DNA from: JAFAHS01 sp046728175
GTDB lineage: Bacteria; Desulfobacterota; Binatia; Binatales; Binataceae
NCBI GenBank assembly: GCA_046728175.1
Contig: JBKPEA010000015.1
Location: 1-39,187 of the forward strand
Length of the DNA: 39,187 bases
Reading direction: 5' to 3'
Position 1 is the stretch's first letter. Every line of letters starts with the position of its first letter. The translations under genes were made by a program, and so were the position numbers. Of this stretch, positions 18,301-26,451 are shown piece after piece. Below the pieces are notes generated by a model. The model worked only from the letters and a program-made list of their open reading frames with translations, did no database searches and was not told where the DNA came from.

Positions 18301-20362
18301 CCGGCTTGAGGTTGAAGTCGATCCTAATCCGAAGTCTTTCGTCAATCAGGATCTGTTCCTCAACATTATCGAGTCCGAGCAAGGTCTGGTGCTGGATTGT
18401 GACTTCAACACCGATCTGTTCGACGAGACCACGGTCCAGCGGTGGTTGGATCACTACAGTGTCATGCTCGAAGCCATGACCCACGACCTCGATCGCTCGA
18501 CCGGAACCATGCCTCTGCTGAACGAGGCCGCCAGACGCCAGCTCCTGGTCGAGTGGAATGAGACCCGGGCCGAATATCCCCGCGACCGTCTCGTTCACGA
18601 GTTGTTCGAAGCCCAGGTTGCCAGAACGCCCGATGCGATCGCGGTAGTGTTCGGACAGGAGCAGATCAAATATTCGGAAGTCGACGCTCGTGCGGAGCGC
18701 CTAGCCGCATATCTGCGAACCAATGGTGTCGCGCCAGGATCGCTGGTCGCGATCTGTGTACCGCGCACGCCCAACATGGTCGTGGCGCTGCTCGGGGTTC
18801 TGAAGGCTGACTGCACGTATGTTCCGCTCGATCCCTTCTATCCGGAAGAACGTCTGCGCTTCATACTCGAAGAAACCCAGGCTGCGATGGTGATTACCGA
18901 GAGCACCGTTGCGTCTGCGGTTTCTTCGTGGCAGGGCCAGAAGGTTGAGCTGGATCGGGAACTGCCGGTGGCGGCGATCTCAACTCGTTCTTCCACCAAG
19001 CTTACTCCGGAAGATCCCGCGTACGTGATCTATACGTCGGGCTCGACCGGCAAGCCCAAGGGAGTAAAAGTTGCGCACCGTGCTTACGTGAATCTGCTGA
19101 GCTCGATGGCGGCGAAACCTGGATTCAGCGCACAAGATAGTCTTCTTGCCGTAACCACGATGGCATTCGATATCGCGGGCCTCGAGCTGATGCTGCCTCT
19201 GGTAACCGGGGGCCGACTTATTATCGCCACCCGCGAATGCGCGGCGGTGGGATCTGCACTTCTCGAGGAGATTAGACGGACGGGCGCCAATGTCATGCAG
19301 GCCACTCCTATCACATGGAGACTGCTACTCGACGAGGGATGGTCGGGCGAGCCCCGCCTCAAGATGTTATGCGGAGGAGAGGCATTGCCTGAAGATCTGG
19401 CCCGACGTCTGATCGCAACCGGCGGCGAGTTGTGGAACATGTACGGACCTACTGAAACCACGATTTGGTCGGCCACCATCAGGCTGAAAGGTGAAGATCC
19501 GGTTACGCTCGGCGGACCAATAGCGAACACCCAGTTTTACGTTCTCGATCCCTTTCAGCAACCTTCACCCCTTGGAGTACCAGGCGAGCTGTACATTTCC
19601 GGCGATGGTGTTGCCAATGGCTATTTCAAACGCTCCGAGCTGACCGATCAGAAGTTCGTGGCGGACGGTTTCGCCAGCGACCCAAAGCAGCGGATGTTCA
19701 GAACCGGGGACCTGGTACGCCGTCTACCTGACGGAAGCCTTCGGTTTCTCGGCCGCCTCGACAATCAGATAAAACTTCGTGGATACCGCATCGAGCTGGG
19801 TGAGATCGAGACCTTGCTGGCAGCGAGTCCCGGGGTTAAGGATTGTGCCGTTTCCGTCGCCAACGATGCTGACGGCGAACCACGGCTCGTCGCGTACGTC
19901 GCAGGCTTAGAAGGGCAAACACCGGATACTTCCGAGCTCAAAAACCAGCTACGGAAGCAGCTCCCTGAGTACATGGTACCGGCGAGTTTCGTGGGTTTGG
20001 CGTCCTTGCCGCGCACCAAGAACGGCAAACTCGACCGCAAGGCGCTGCTGCCCGCGCCGAGTTCAGAACGCGATTCATTGGCCTCCTCCTTCGTGGGTCC
20101 GCGCAACAGCCTCGAGGAGACACTTTGCAGCATCTGGGCTCAGGTGCTGGGGGTGTCGCAGGTAGGAATTGAAAGCGATATCTTCGCCCTTGGGGCGGAC
20201 TCGGTGCACATCTTCAAGATAGCAAGTCGTGCCAACCGGGCGGGGGTGCCAGTGGAGCCTTTGCAAATCTTCGAGCAGCGGACTATCGCGGCTATCGCAT
20301 CACAGCTCGCTGTGCACGGCGCTGTGCAGAAATCGGCAGAAGCCAAATCGCAGCTGCCATGA
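12341..20362 (+). CDS. Hybrid PKS-NRPS megasynthase: KS-AT-ACP-AMT-C-A-PCP
   Basis: 2673 residues. KS 5-430 with C183 (NCGCSTS, instead of the usual TACSSS), H319 (EAHGTGT) and H359 (NVGHLD). AT about 533-815 with S630 (GHSVGE) and HAFHS (726-730), indicating malonyl-CoA. Post-AT LPAYPFERKRFW. No KR, DH or ER. ACP about 930-1005 with S964 (LGFDSLFL). Class III PLP aminotransferase about 1180-1580 with Lys1418 (TYGKVLGGGLP). Condensation domain about 1627-2070 with HHIVCDG (from H1758). A domain about 2085-2575 with code D-I-L-Q-L-G-M-I-W-K, close to the glycine code DILQLGLIWK. PCP with S2621 (LGADSVHI). The order matches the McyE/MycA family, where the AMT converts a beta-ketoacyl chain into a beta-amino chain. 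The ATG at 12341 starts just before the KS; a weak AAGAGA precedes it. The frame is open upstream to 12248, but that overlaps the A-T gene. Confidence 0.95.
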   Translation: MADLVTDIAIIGMAGRLPGARDVAEFWRNLVNGTESITHFSSAELEVANAKALAERSDYVRARAIITDADQFDAAFFGIHPKEAELIDPQQRIFLECCWHAFEDAGYDPLNHQGLTAVFAGCSFNSYFARSTMAGATAVADYTEGYQVSNFNATLASNFEFLPTRVAYKLNLRGPAFSLNCGCSTSLVAVAQACLHLQNYQCDMALAGGVSITFPQRRGYLHEPGGIVSPDGHCRAFDEAAAGTVFGDGAAVVLLKRLDEALAAGDHIYAVIKGFGLANDGAAKVGFTAPGVEGQARAIAMAHSAADVDPASISYVEAHGTGTALGDPIEIAALTQAFRRSTDARQFCALGTAKTNVGHLDVAAGVTGLIKTALSLHHETLPAVLHFERPNPKLNLEESPFYINARLAPWKRSDAPRRAGVSAFGIGGTNAHLVLEEAPADRPHHQSSGMQLLVVSAKTESALAVARENLAAFLTAHPEVTLADVAHTLMVGRHPFGVRTAIVARDSAEAAVLLRSSEQNSAHSVARSDDPSVAFMFPGQGSQHPGMGRSIYETQPVFREEVDRCIATLAKLGETDVARVFRCPAEEVELSSDELSATSIAQPAIFVIEYALARMWMSMGIMPSAMIGHSVGEFVAARLAGVFSFEDALRLVTERGKLMQSMPAGAMLSVRLGQDKARQYLNDAISLAAINGPSLSVLAGPEHEVVKLEQRLSADQVVFRRLRTSHAFHSSMMEPAVARFAKLMSGVALAPPAIPIISSTTGEQLSAEQATSPDYWARHLREPVRFSDGAKQLRAKYDVLLEVGPGTTLVQLARQHPAAAEQLVVASLPDQSGESSGDASILTALGQMWMRGAKPSWSELHRSGVPKRVSLPAYPFERKRFWAEYRFDKAMTKLESPSDTHSNYDVSSEGIEKSPMISPMEIKPTTTRRDRIVASLQEIFADLSGLDMTTIDQAAPFLELGFDSLFLTQVSQALQAKFGIKITFRQLLDKLSNIEAVSDHLNTALPPEAIPEPVQESATLEAPQQIQVATAGDGTSGQKPAVSIEGSDLEGLFRAQLQTLTELMNKQLDVLRATSAGGGRVASAPKAAGAMNGIAKARVAEQPKPIAPTVVSPATLPQSRKFVPFRAVEAGSGSDFTAHQKQYLAEFIQRYNRKTSGSKEATQAYRRYLADPRAASGFRVEWKELIYPIVTVRSKGSKLWDVDGNEYVDMVNGFGPILFGHNTDFVNRAIEEQMKLGYETGPQSPLAGKVAKLIAEMTGTDRVTFCNTGSEAVVAALRVARTITGRNKIVIFAGAYHGMFDEVVVKGVPSASGPRSLPVAPGIPREMVANVTVLDYGTPEALAYIDSHANELAAVLVEPVQSRHPGLRPIDFLKRVRQITEQSGTALIFDEVVTGFRVHPGGCQALFGIKADLATYGKVLGGGLPVGILAGKAAFMDALDGGMWNYGDDSYPETGVTFYAGTFVRHPLALAAVWAVLNYLKDAGPQFYSRLEATTSGMVSELNRFLAERGLPLQVASFGSVACFTFPAEYKYASLFYYLMRERNVFVQEGFPLFVTSSHSEADIAVVVRAFKESISELQATGFLPASAERLPLPATGVAIATTIANHNGAVHSLNGHHKVEAPPRRARLTEAQLEILLSARLSPQASCCYNESFTLKLKGDLNEAALLKAIDLMLERHEALRATFSSDGEHQEFAHELKLKVERKDLSRADKPAQARQLRAIIADDAREPFDLNQGPLVRAKLIRTASDEHHLIFTSHHIVCDGWSTNVLLDDLSKLYTGLAGGAEVDPAPAMLFSEYADAQAEHFAGQASRVDEVYWTGVFAQLPPPLDLPLDHQRSSVRTYSGATIRKIIPPDLTHRIKVAGASRNCTLFVTLLSALTVLLSRLSGQDDVVVGIPSAGQSLLDDERVLVGHCVNFLPIRAVVNSDAPLSAHLKSVKQAVLDAYDHQNYTYGRLIRNLPIVRDPSRLPLTEVQFNLEKVGGDLKFNRLEVEVDPNPKSFVNQDLFLNIIESEQGLVLDCDFNTDLFDETTVQRWLDHYSVMLEAMTHDLDRSTGTMPLLNEAARRQLLVEWNETRAEYPRDRLVHELFEAQVARTPDAIAVVFGQEQIKYSEVDARAERLAAYLRTNGVAPGSLVAICVPRTPNMVVALLGVLKADCTYVPLDPFYPEERLRFILEETQAAMVITESTVASAVSSWQGQKVELDRELPVAAISTRSSTKLTPEDPAYVIYTSGSTGKPKGVKVAHRAYVNLLSSMAAKPGFSAQDSLLAVTTMAFDIAGLELMLPLVTGGRLIIATRECAAVGSALLEEIRRTGANVMQATPITWRLLLDEGWSGEPRLKMLCGGEALPEDLARRLIATGGELWNMYGPTETTIWSATIRLKGEDPVTLGGPIANTQFYVLDPFQQPSPLGVPGELYISGDGVANGYFKRSELTDQKFVADGFASDPKQRMFRTGDLVRRLPDGSLRFLGRLDNQIKLRGYRIELGEIETLLAASPGVKDCAVSVANDADGEPRLVAYVAGLEGQTPDTSELKNQLRKQLPEYMVPASFVGLASLPRTKNGKLDRKALLPAPSSERDSLASSFVGPRNSLEETLCSIWAQVLGVSQVGIESDIFALGADSVHIFKIASRANRAGVPVEPLQIFEQRTIAAIASQLAVHGAVQKSAEAKSQLP

Positions 20363-20372
20363 AGACGCGCCA

Positions 20373-22973
20373 ATGAGCGAAATGATTGTGCAACCGACCG
20401 ATTCTCCCACCGTGAATGCCCGATTTTTCTCTGACGAGGCGTTCTCGGGTTCACCAGCTTCACTGCAACAGCAGCGCTTCTGGCTGCTGGATCGGTTGTT
20501 CCCGGGCAACCCGGCCTACAACATCGCGGTTCGCTGGAAACTGTCCGGAAAGCTGAATCCGGCAATTCTCGAAAGTGCCATCAACGAAGTCCTTCGCCGT
20601 CACGAGGTGCTGCGCACCAGGTTCGAACTTCAAGACGAGCGTCCGGTCCAGATCGTCGAGAAGCATCTAAGCATAAACCTTCCAGTATTCGATCTTCGTC
20701 GCTTCAGCGGACCAGAACGTCAGGCGGAGGAAGAGCGGCTGACTGTGGCGGAGGCGCGTCGGTCCTTCGATTTGACCACCCTGCCACTCATCCGTGCGAG
20801 CCTGCTACGCCTGGGTGAAGAGGACTACACGCTGCTCATGACCATGCATCACATCGTCTCCGATGGATGGTCGATCGGCGTGATTGTCGATGAATTCGCC
20901 GCTAACTATCAGGCGCTGGCCAGCGGCACGCAACCCGCTCTGGCGCCGCTCCCCTTGTCGTATTCCGACTATGTCGCGAAGCAGAACGAATCGCTTGATA
21001 GTGAAGAGGATCAGCAAGCGATTGAATATTGGACGCGGAAGCTTGAGAACCTTCCACGCTGTGACGTTCGCACCGACCATGCGCGCCCCCCCATCCAGAC
21101 TTCCAACGGTCACATAGTTTCGGTCCTCCTGTCCCGAGAGCTGACCAATCGATTGGCCGCGCTCAGTTCCCAACGCGGTGCAACGCTGTTTATGACTGCA
21201 TATGCGGCGTTGTGCGCCGCGCTCCAATTGTGGACCAGCAGCAGCGATATCGTCATGGGAACTTCTGTCACTGGCCGTAATACTTTCGAGAGTGAGCCCT
21301 TGATCGGGGTGTTCACCAACGTGCTGGTGCTTCGGACTGACTTGTCGGGCGACCCTGGCTTCAACGATCTTCTCAAGCGGGCTCGTCAAACCATAATTGA
21401 CGCGCTAAGGCATCAGGACGTAGCGTTCGAGCGGCTGGTTGAGATACTAAACCCGCGAAGGGACCTGAGCACCAGTCCGCTATTTTCCATAAACTTCATT
21501 TTTCAACGTTCGTTCATCAAAAACCAAACCTTCGCCGGCATCTCGCTCACAGACATCCCGTCGCGCTCCCCGGGATCGCTCTACGACCTCAACTTCTTTA
21601 TGGTCGAGCGTCCCGACGGGTGGCGCGCGTCGTGTGAATACAACACCGACTTATTTGAAACTGCGACCGTTGAGAAGATGCTTTCTCAATTCGAAGCGGT
21701 TTTGGGAGCCATAGCCAGAGATCCGGAACAGAGGATTTCCAAGCTGCTTAGTTTCGCGGCGCAGAAAGATGCGACCCCTGGCACTTCGCAGGCGACGACC
21801 GCGTCCGAGACGCCGAGCTTCGGGCCTCCGGGGCATGCAATGTCGCGCGCGGTTCTCGAGCCGCGGAATGAAACCCAGGCGCGTTTGGTGGAGCTTTGGA
21901 CGGAAGCACTCGGTATCGCCCAGATTGGAATAGACGAAAACCTGTTTGATCTCGGTGCGACCTCGCTTAAAGCCGCGAGTATGGTAGCAAGAATTTCACG
22001 TGCATTCGGAGAGCCGGTGTCGTTGATGACGCTTTTCCGGTTTCCGACAATCGAGGAATTCGCGCGTACCCTCAAGCATAGTCAAAATGCAGCCTCGCAT
22101 TCGCGAGTTGTGGCGCTGCAACCCGTAGGAACGCGTGCGCCGTTCTGGTTCTTGGAATCAGAACCGCGATTTCTGAAGCTGCAGAAGAACTTTGGCCCAT
22201 ATTTCGCTCCGGAATGTCCGGTTTTGAGTCCGGTTGCCGATGACACGCTCGCCCACGCGAGACCTTATGACCTGTGCAAAAACGCCGCCTATCACGTCGA
22301 AACAATTCTGAGCGCGCAACCCCGCGGCCCGTATTATCTTGGCGGATACAGTGCCGGAGGAATCATGGCCTTCGAAATCGCCCAACAACTGTGGGCGCGA
22401 GGGCATGAAGTGGGGCTGCTGGTTCTCTTTGATACGGCCAATCCGCGTTTCATGGGTGAACACTCCTCCGTCGAGCGGTTTAAAGCGCGACATTTAGCGC
22501 GTTGGACCGCGATGCGAGAATTGAGGCTTGGGCAGTTACCGCGGTTTTTTTACGAGAAGGTCGCGGCCAGGTTTGCTTCCATTGGAGTAGCCGCTCGCCG
22601 CTTGCTCTACAAAATGCATTTGATTGGTGGCATGCGTCCAGACGATCCACCTGTGGACCTCTTCTGGGAACGCCGCGCCGCGGCGCAGTACTACGAGCCG
22701 ATGCCATATCCGGGCCGACTCCTGTTGTTCAGACGTACTCAGTATCTCAGCGGCCGCTATATGGATCCCACTTTCGGTTGGGGTGACCTCGTACAGGGAG
22801 GTCTCGAGATTTGCTCTATCCCGACCGGCCACATGGATCTCTTTGACGGAGACAATATCGGTCCCATTGCGAAAACGTTGCGTGATCGCCTGTACAAAAG
22901 ACATTCAGAGACGACTGGGAGTTCTGAACGCGAACCGAGCACCGCGCCGCGAATGTTGCAACTGTCTCCGTGA
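20373..22973 (+). CDS. NRPS termination protein C-PCP-TE lacking an adenylation domain
   Basis: 866 residues. Condensation domain about 27-455 with HHIVSDG (from H159) and an LCL-like N-terminus (SLQQQRFWLLDRLFPGNPAYN). Carrier domain about 500-570 with Ser531 (LGATSLKA). Type I thioesterase about 590-850 with S660 (GYSAGG), an Asp in LLVLFDTANP and H820 (GHMDLFDGDN). There is no A domain between C and PCP, so its carrier must be charged in trans, as in the SyrE terminal module loaded by SyrB1/SyrC. The two A-T proteins of this window are candidates. The ATG at 20373 is 10 bp after the megasynthase stop; the frame is open upstream inside that gene, but the chosen start gives a normal N-terminus. 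Its TGA overlaps the GTG of the PPTase. It should condense the glycyl chain with the last unit and release the product by hydrolysis or cyclisation. Confidence 0.93.
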   Translation: MSEMIVQPTDSPTVNARFFSDEAFSGSPASLQQQRFWLLDRLFPGNPAYNIAVRWKLSGKLNPAILESAINEVLRRHEVLRTRFELQDERPVQIVEKHLSINLPVFDLRRFSGPERQAEEERLTVAEARRSFDLTTLPLIRASLLRLGEEDYTLLMTMHHIVSDGWSIGVIVDEFAANYQALASGTQPALAPLPLSYSDYVAKQNESLDSEEDQQAIEYWTRKLENLPRCDVRTDHARPPIQTSNGHIVSVLLSRELTNRLAALSSQRGATLFMTAYAALCAALQLWTSSSDIVMGTSVTGRNTFESEPLIGVFTNVLVLRTDLSGDPGFNDLLKRARQTIIDALRHQDVAFERLVEILNPRRDLSTSPLFSINFIFQRSFIKNQTFAGISLTDIPSRSPGSLYDLNFFMVERPDGWRASCEYNTDLFETATVEKMLSQFEAVLGAIARDPEQRISKLLSFAAQKDATPGTSQATTASETPSFGPPGHAMSRAVLEPRNETQARLVELWTEALGIAQIGIDENLFDLGATSLKAASMVARISRAFGEPVSLMTLFRFPTIEEFARTLKHSQNAASHSRVVALQPVGTRAPFWFLESEPRFLKLQKNFGPYFAPECPVLSPVADDTLAHARPYDLCKNAAYHVETILSAQPRGPYYLGGYSAGGIMAFEIAQQLWARGHEVGLLVLFDTANPRFMGEHSSVERFKARHLARWTAMRELRLGQLPRFFYEKVAARFASIGVAARRLLYKMHLIGGMRPDDPPVDLFWERRAAAQYYEPMPYPGRLLLFRRTQYLSGRYMDPTFGWGDLVQGGLEICSIPTGHMDLFDGDNIGPIAKTLRDRLYKRHSETTGSSEREPSTAPRMLQLSP

Positions 22974-23671
22974 ACATACTCGACAATCAAGTCGCGGTTT
23001 GGCGGGTACCTCTGGATTCTGAACGAACCTCGATTCGTGATCTGGAGATGCTCCTTAGCAGCGACGAGCTGGAGCGTGCGACCCGCTTTTACTTTGAAAA
23101 GGATCGTACCCGATTCACGGTAACTCGTGGAAGCCTGCGAAGGATACTGGGGACTTACCTCGACTATGATCCGGTTGCGATAGGGTTTTCGTACAACGAA
23201 TTCGGCAAGCCCCAGCTCGCGATGCCTTTCGGAACGGAACTGCGATTTAACCTGTCGCATACCGACGGCTTGGCCATCATCGGAGTCTCAGGTGGACGAG
23301 AGCTCGGCGTTGATGTCGAACGAGTTCGACACGACGCAGGATTCTTGGAGGTGGCGGAAAGTTTCTTCTCGCCGACCGAGTTTTCAAACCTCCTGGCCTT
23401 GTCGCCCGAAGTTCGGCCGCGAGCCTTCTTGCGCTGCTGGGTGAGCAAGGAAGCCTATCTCAAGGCTCGCGGAACGGGCTTGTCAATTCCGCTTGACTCA
23501 TTCGACGTGTCTATGGACCCAGACGCGCCTGCAGCTCTTCTTAAAAGCATTCCGCCCGCTGACGTGTTGAATTGGCGACTCGAGACGGTTTCTCTTGGTA
23601 CCGACTATGTTGGTGCAGTAGCGACGTTGAATGACGGTTGGAGCTTGAGCCTGCAGGATTGGTGCCTTTGA
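22970..23671 (+). CDS. 4'-phosphopantetheinyl transferase, Sfp type
   Basis: 233 residues. It transfers phosphopantetheine from CoA to the conserved serine of ACP and PCP domains. Typical motifs are FNLSHTDGLAIIG, LGVDVERV (Mg-binding Asp/Glu), FFSPTEFSNL and CWVSKEAYLKARGTGL. Length and two-half layout fit the Sfp/Gsp group rather than the short AcpS. It starts with GTG at 22970, overlapping the TGA of the C-PCP-TE gene (GTGA), so translation is probably coupled. It is the last gene of the plus-strand operon and can plausibly activate all carriers of the cluster (S565, S964, S2621, S531 and S584 in the respective proteins). Confidence 0.95.
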   Translation: MNILDNQVAVWRVPLDSERTSIRDLEMLLSSDELERATRFYFEKDRTRFTVTRGSLRRILGTYLDYDPVAIGFSYNEFGKPQLAMPFGTELRFNLSHTDGLAIIGVSGGRELGVDVERVRHDAGFLEVAESFFSPTEFSNLLALSPEVRPRAFLRCWVSKEAYLKARGTGLSIPLDSFDVSMDPDAPAALLKSIPPADVLNWRLETVSLGTDYVGAVATLNDGWSLSLQDWCL

Positions 23672-24078
23672 TCGGGTGAGTGGCTGATTGGATATCCCGA
23701 ACCTACTCAACCCTATGGTTTGATCAAGCTTCTTTCCAGAAAATCATCGTCTGGTTTTCGCTCGGTGCGCACCAGGGCACGTCTAGGAACACATGCCTTG
23801 CGCGTCGAACGCCTCCCCACCGCTCGGATTCACTTCCGTTTTCTTTGCGACCAACGATGGTGCGAATGACGGTTCGGCAGCCGGGGTGCGGCGCGTCTTA
23901 ATTGTTCGGCGGAAGTGAGGTCACCAGCCTCGACGGGGTGGGTTCGGTCGCTGGGGTGCTGAGCGACCTGCACACCCGGCACCAGGCCCCGCTTTACCAG
24001 GACTTGACTCAGGCTCAACTATTGTTGGTCCGAGAATCTTTCCTCGAGGAGTGCCGTTCACGGCTCGTTTCTGCGCGG
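23672..24078. other. 407-bp intergenic region between convergent operons
   Basis: Lies between the 3' ends of the PPTase gene (plus) and the first GT-C gene (minus). A hairpin GGTCGCT/AGCGACC (23946-23952 with 23962-23968, 9-nt loop) and a small palindrome GGTGCGCACC (23764-23773) are visible. Neither has a T-tract. A TTG-started frame of 77 codons from 23902 runs into the opposite gene and has no recognisable feature, so I do not call it. Confidence 0.45.
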
Positions 24079-26451
24079 CTATCTGCGGATGCTCAAGTCG
24101 TCGACAAATCTTACAAGGCCCGCCGCGGCGTTTGAAAAGTCAACATTAAAGTTCGTCAGTGCTCGATCTGCGGCGCGCAAGGGTTCGCAATCCGCTCCGC
24201 ACTCTCCACGCGTCGCCCGCCCGCGCAACGGCGCGGTGAGTTCCCAGACTCTGCTCGCATTCTCGACCGGCTGTTCGACGGCGTCAATTCGATCGTCGAG
24301 GGCGGGCAGAGCCTGCGGATGCGCACTGCGAGCCTGCTCGTGCAAGGACCACAGGTGCCCCATGCTCGACGAACTTAGGTTACGGAGAGCCAGGAGCTGA
24401 CGGCGTGAAATCTCCACTACAGTTTGCAGATCCTTTTTGTCGCGCGCCGCGACCTCTTCGGGCATTTCGCGGTTAGGAAATTTTCCAGATTGCCAAAACA
24501 CCGCACCGTCACCGAAGATCGAAACACGATTTCCGAAAGTTCGATATTCGCTCCATTTCTCCGGAACCCGTGCGCACGCAAAGCAAATGACCGCGCACGT
24601 GTTCGAGCTGCGCGTCGCATACGTGAGGCTTGAGTTGAAGACTCCCATATACCGTATTCGTTCTCTGCCTTCCGCGACACCCAGGAAGGCCATCACGGGA
24701 TAGTCGTACTGCTCCAGTGAGTCGTCGATTCCGACGTCTCCGCAGCCACTGCGCAGCACTTCACTCCCAATATTTTGGTACGAGCGCGCAAGGTTTCTAT
24801 GCAAATCGGTGAAGTAAAGGTCTTCTCTGGAGCTCCTCCAAATGCTGCCGGCGAGCGGATCTCGGAAAAAGCGCGAAGATCGTAGCTGAGACGAGAGTAA
24901 CGGTCGTAAGTCGTTGCTCAGCGCGTAAGGCAGCGCCGCCAGGATTAGCACTACGCTCAGCGCAGTTGCGGCCGTGTGTCCAAGGCGCGCCGGAATTACT
25001 ACTCCGACCAAGGCAGCGCCAAGGGCAAAGAATGCCAATTGATACCGCGCATTCCAGGGTTCCCATCTGAGCAACGCGCTGAACAGCAGAAAAGACCCGA
25101 GCAAGCCGAGTCCATAAATAACCACGTTTCTGTCGGTTTCGCTTCTAAACCCAAAGGCCAGTAACCAGGCGATCAGGATCAACAATAGATGCAGGGGATT
25201 ACCCGTCAACACTTCGTCGCGGCTGGGGGCATTTGTTCGAAAATGGTCAAAGGCAGGAGCTTCCGGCGATGAATGCCACAAAAAATCCGGATCGTCCGGA
25301 TCCGCACCAAAGAACCTCATTATTTCCGAGGCGATCTGCCCACCCACCCGGTCTACTTTCTCGCTAACCGTCAAATGGAGCGCCACGTTCCGCACCACGT
25401 TTGCGGCGATCCCGGGAACGCTGAAGCGTCCGACGGTCTGCTGAAACCGCGGCCCGCCTTCGGCAAATCCGCTCCCCAGCGGGGAACCCGTTAGCGCGAA
25501 GTTCCGTAGCCACAGCGGACCGTTCAGCGCCAACATCACCAGCGCAAAAACCGGCAGCCGCACGAGCAACCTTCGCCGGGATTCGGAGTGACCCAACCAC
25601 CAGCAGGCTAATCCGACCCCGGGCAAAATTAAGTAAGCCGTCCCCTTCGTGGCGATCGCCAGTCCAAAGCACATTGCAGCGGAGAGAAAGGGCAGCCAGC
25701 CCCCAATCCGAGAAAAGCGGAGCAATCCAAAAGCGAATGCCACTATCCAGAACGAGACGACCACGCTGTTCATCGCGCCCGAGGCCTCGAGCACGGCCTG
25801 CGGAATGGTGGCGCACGTCACAGCTGCGAGCATCTGCCCACGAATACCCGCGCCGAGCTCCTCTGCTACCAGCGACGCACCAATGGCAGCTCCGATCAGG
25901 CTAGAGACTTCGACCAAATTCACCAGTCGGTCACTTCCTGCGAGCATTGCCAGGTGGAGCATCGCGTATTCCGCCCAGGGCGCGTAAACGAGCTGAACCA
26001 GGTCCAACGTTGGGTAGAATCCCACGCTTCGATTGCTGATCCACATCATTATCCGCGGCATGTGGTAGTAGATTGCGTCCCAGGTGTTGGGCGGAGCTGC
26101 GACCGCGGTGACCGCAATCAATATCAACACTAAGGCAGTGCCTGTGGCGGCGGCCTTACAGCCTAACGGAAGGCGTCCCCAAGCCGAGTAACGAGGACCA
26201 GGCGGTCCGGGCCTTGCGTCGACACGATGTACTAGCAACCAAATGGCTAATCCGATGCATACAGTAAGCCACGCAAAAATGAGGCCCGGTCGTGTGATGA
26301 GGTGAACCAAGCTAAGGATTTCCGTAATGCCGAATAGAGTCGCGCCCCAGAAAGAGGCAGCGTACAGCGCCCTTGCCCGCAACCCCCTCTCGTAGTGGCA
26401 CAGCAGCGCGAAAACCAGGGAGTAAGCGAGCAAAAGTAATATGGCGAACAT
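24079..26451 (-). CDS. GT-C-type integral membrane glycosyltransferase-like protein (copy 1)
   Basis: 790 residues. The first ~510 carry about a dozen hydrophobic helices. The first external loop has PPNTWDAIYYHMPRIMMW, resembling the Asp-containing loop of GT-C enzymes (PMT/ArnT-like) that use polyprenyl-phosphate sugars. The last ~280 residues are soluble, with DLRPLLSSQ, VGIDDSLEQYDYP and a cysteine-containing block (CAVICFACARVPEKWSEYR, then SIFGDGAVF), followed by a helical tail. The gene is clearly paralogous to 29573-32002 in both parts. Substrate is unknown. It may glycosylate a lipid, an envelope component or the peptide product. It is last in the minus-strand block and separated by 465 bp from the gene before it, so it may have its own promoter. 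The ATG at 26451 starts directly at a membrane helix. Confidence 0.7.
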   Translation of the reverse strand: MFAILLLLAYSLVFALLCHYERGLRARALYAASFWGATLFGITEILSLVHLITRPGLIFAWLTVCIGLAIWLLVHRVDARPGPPGPRYSAWGRLPLGCKAAATGTALVLILIAVTAVAAPPNTWDAIYYHMPRIMMWISNRSVGFYPTLDLVQLVYAPWAEYAMLHLAMLAGSDRLVNLVEVSSLIGAAIGASLVAEELGAGIRGQMLAAVTCATIPQAVLEASGAMNSVVVSFWIVAFAFGLLRFSRIGGWLPFLSAAMCFGLAIATKGTAYLILPGVGLACWWLGHSESRRRLLVRLPVFALVMLALNGPLWLRNFALTGSPLGSGFAEGGPRFQQTVGRFSVPGIAANVVRNVALHLTVSEKVDRVGGQIASEIMRFFGADPDDPDFLWHSSPEAPAFDHFRTNAPSRDEVLTGNPLHLLLILIAWLLAFGFRSETDRNVVIYGLGLLGSFLLFSALLRWEPWNARYQLAFFALGAALVGVVIPARLGHTAATALSVVLILAALPYALSNDLRPLLSSQLRSSRFFRDPLAGSIWRSSREDLYFTDLHRNLARSYQNIGSEVLRSGCGDVGIDDSLEQYDYPVMAFLGVAEGRERIRYMGVFNSSLTYATRSSNTCAVICFACARVPEKWSEYRTFGNRVSIFGDGAVFWQSGKFPNREMPEEVAARDKKDLQTVVEISRRQLLALRNLSSSSMGHLWSLHEQARSAHPQALPALDDRIDAVEQPVENASRVWELTAPLRGRATRGECGADCEPLRAADRALTNFNVDFSNAAAGLVRFVDDLSIRR

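Noticed and set aside
23902..24135. 77-codon TTG-started frame between the convergent operons
   Set aside because: Its composition is not implausible, but it overlaps the end of the GT-C gene, has no ribosome-binding site and no recognisable feature.
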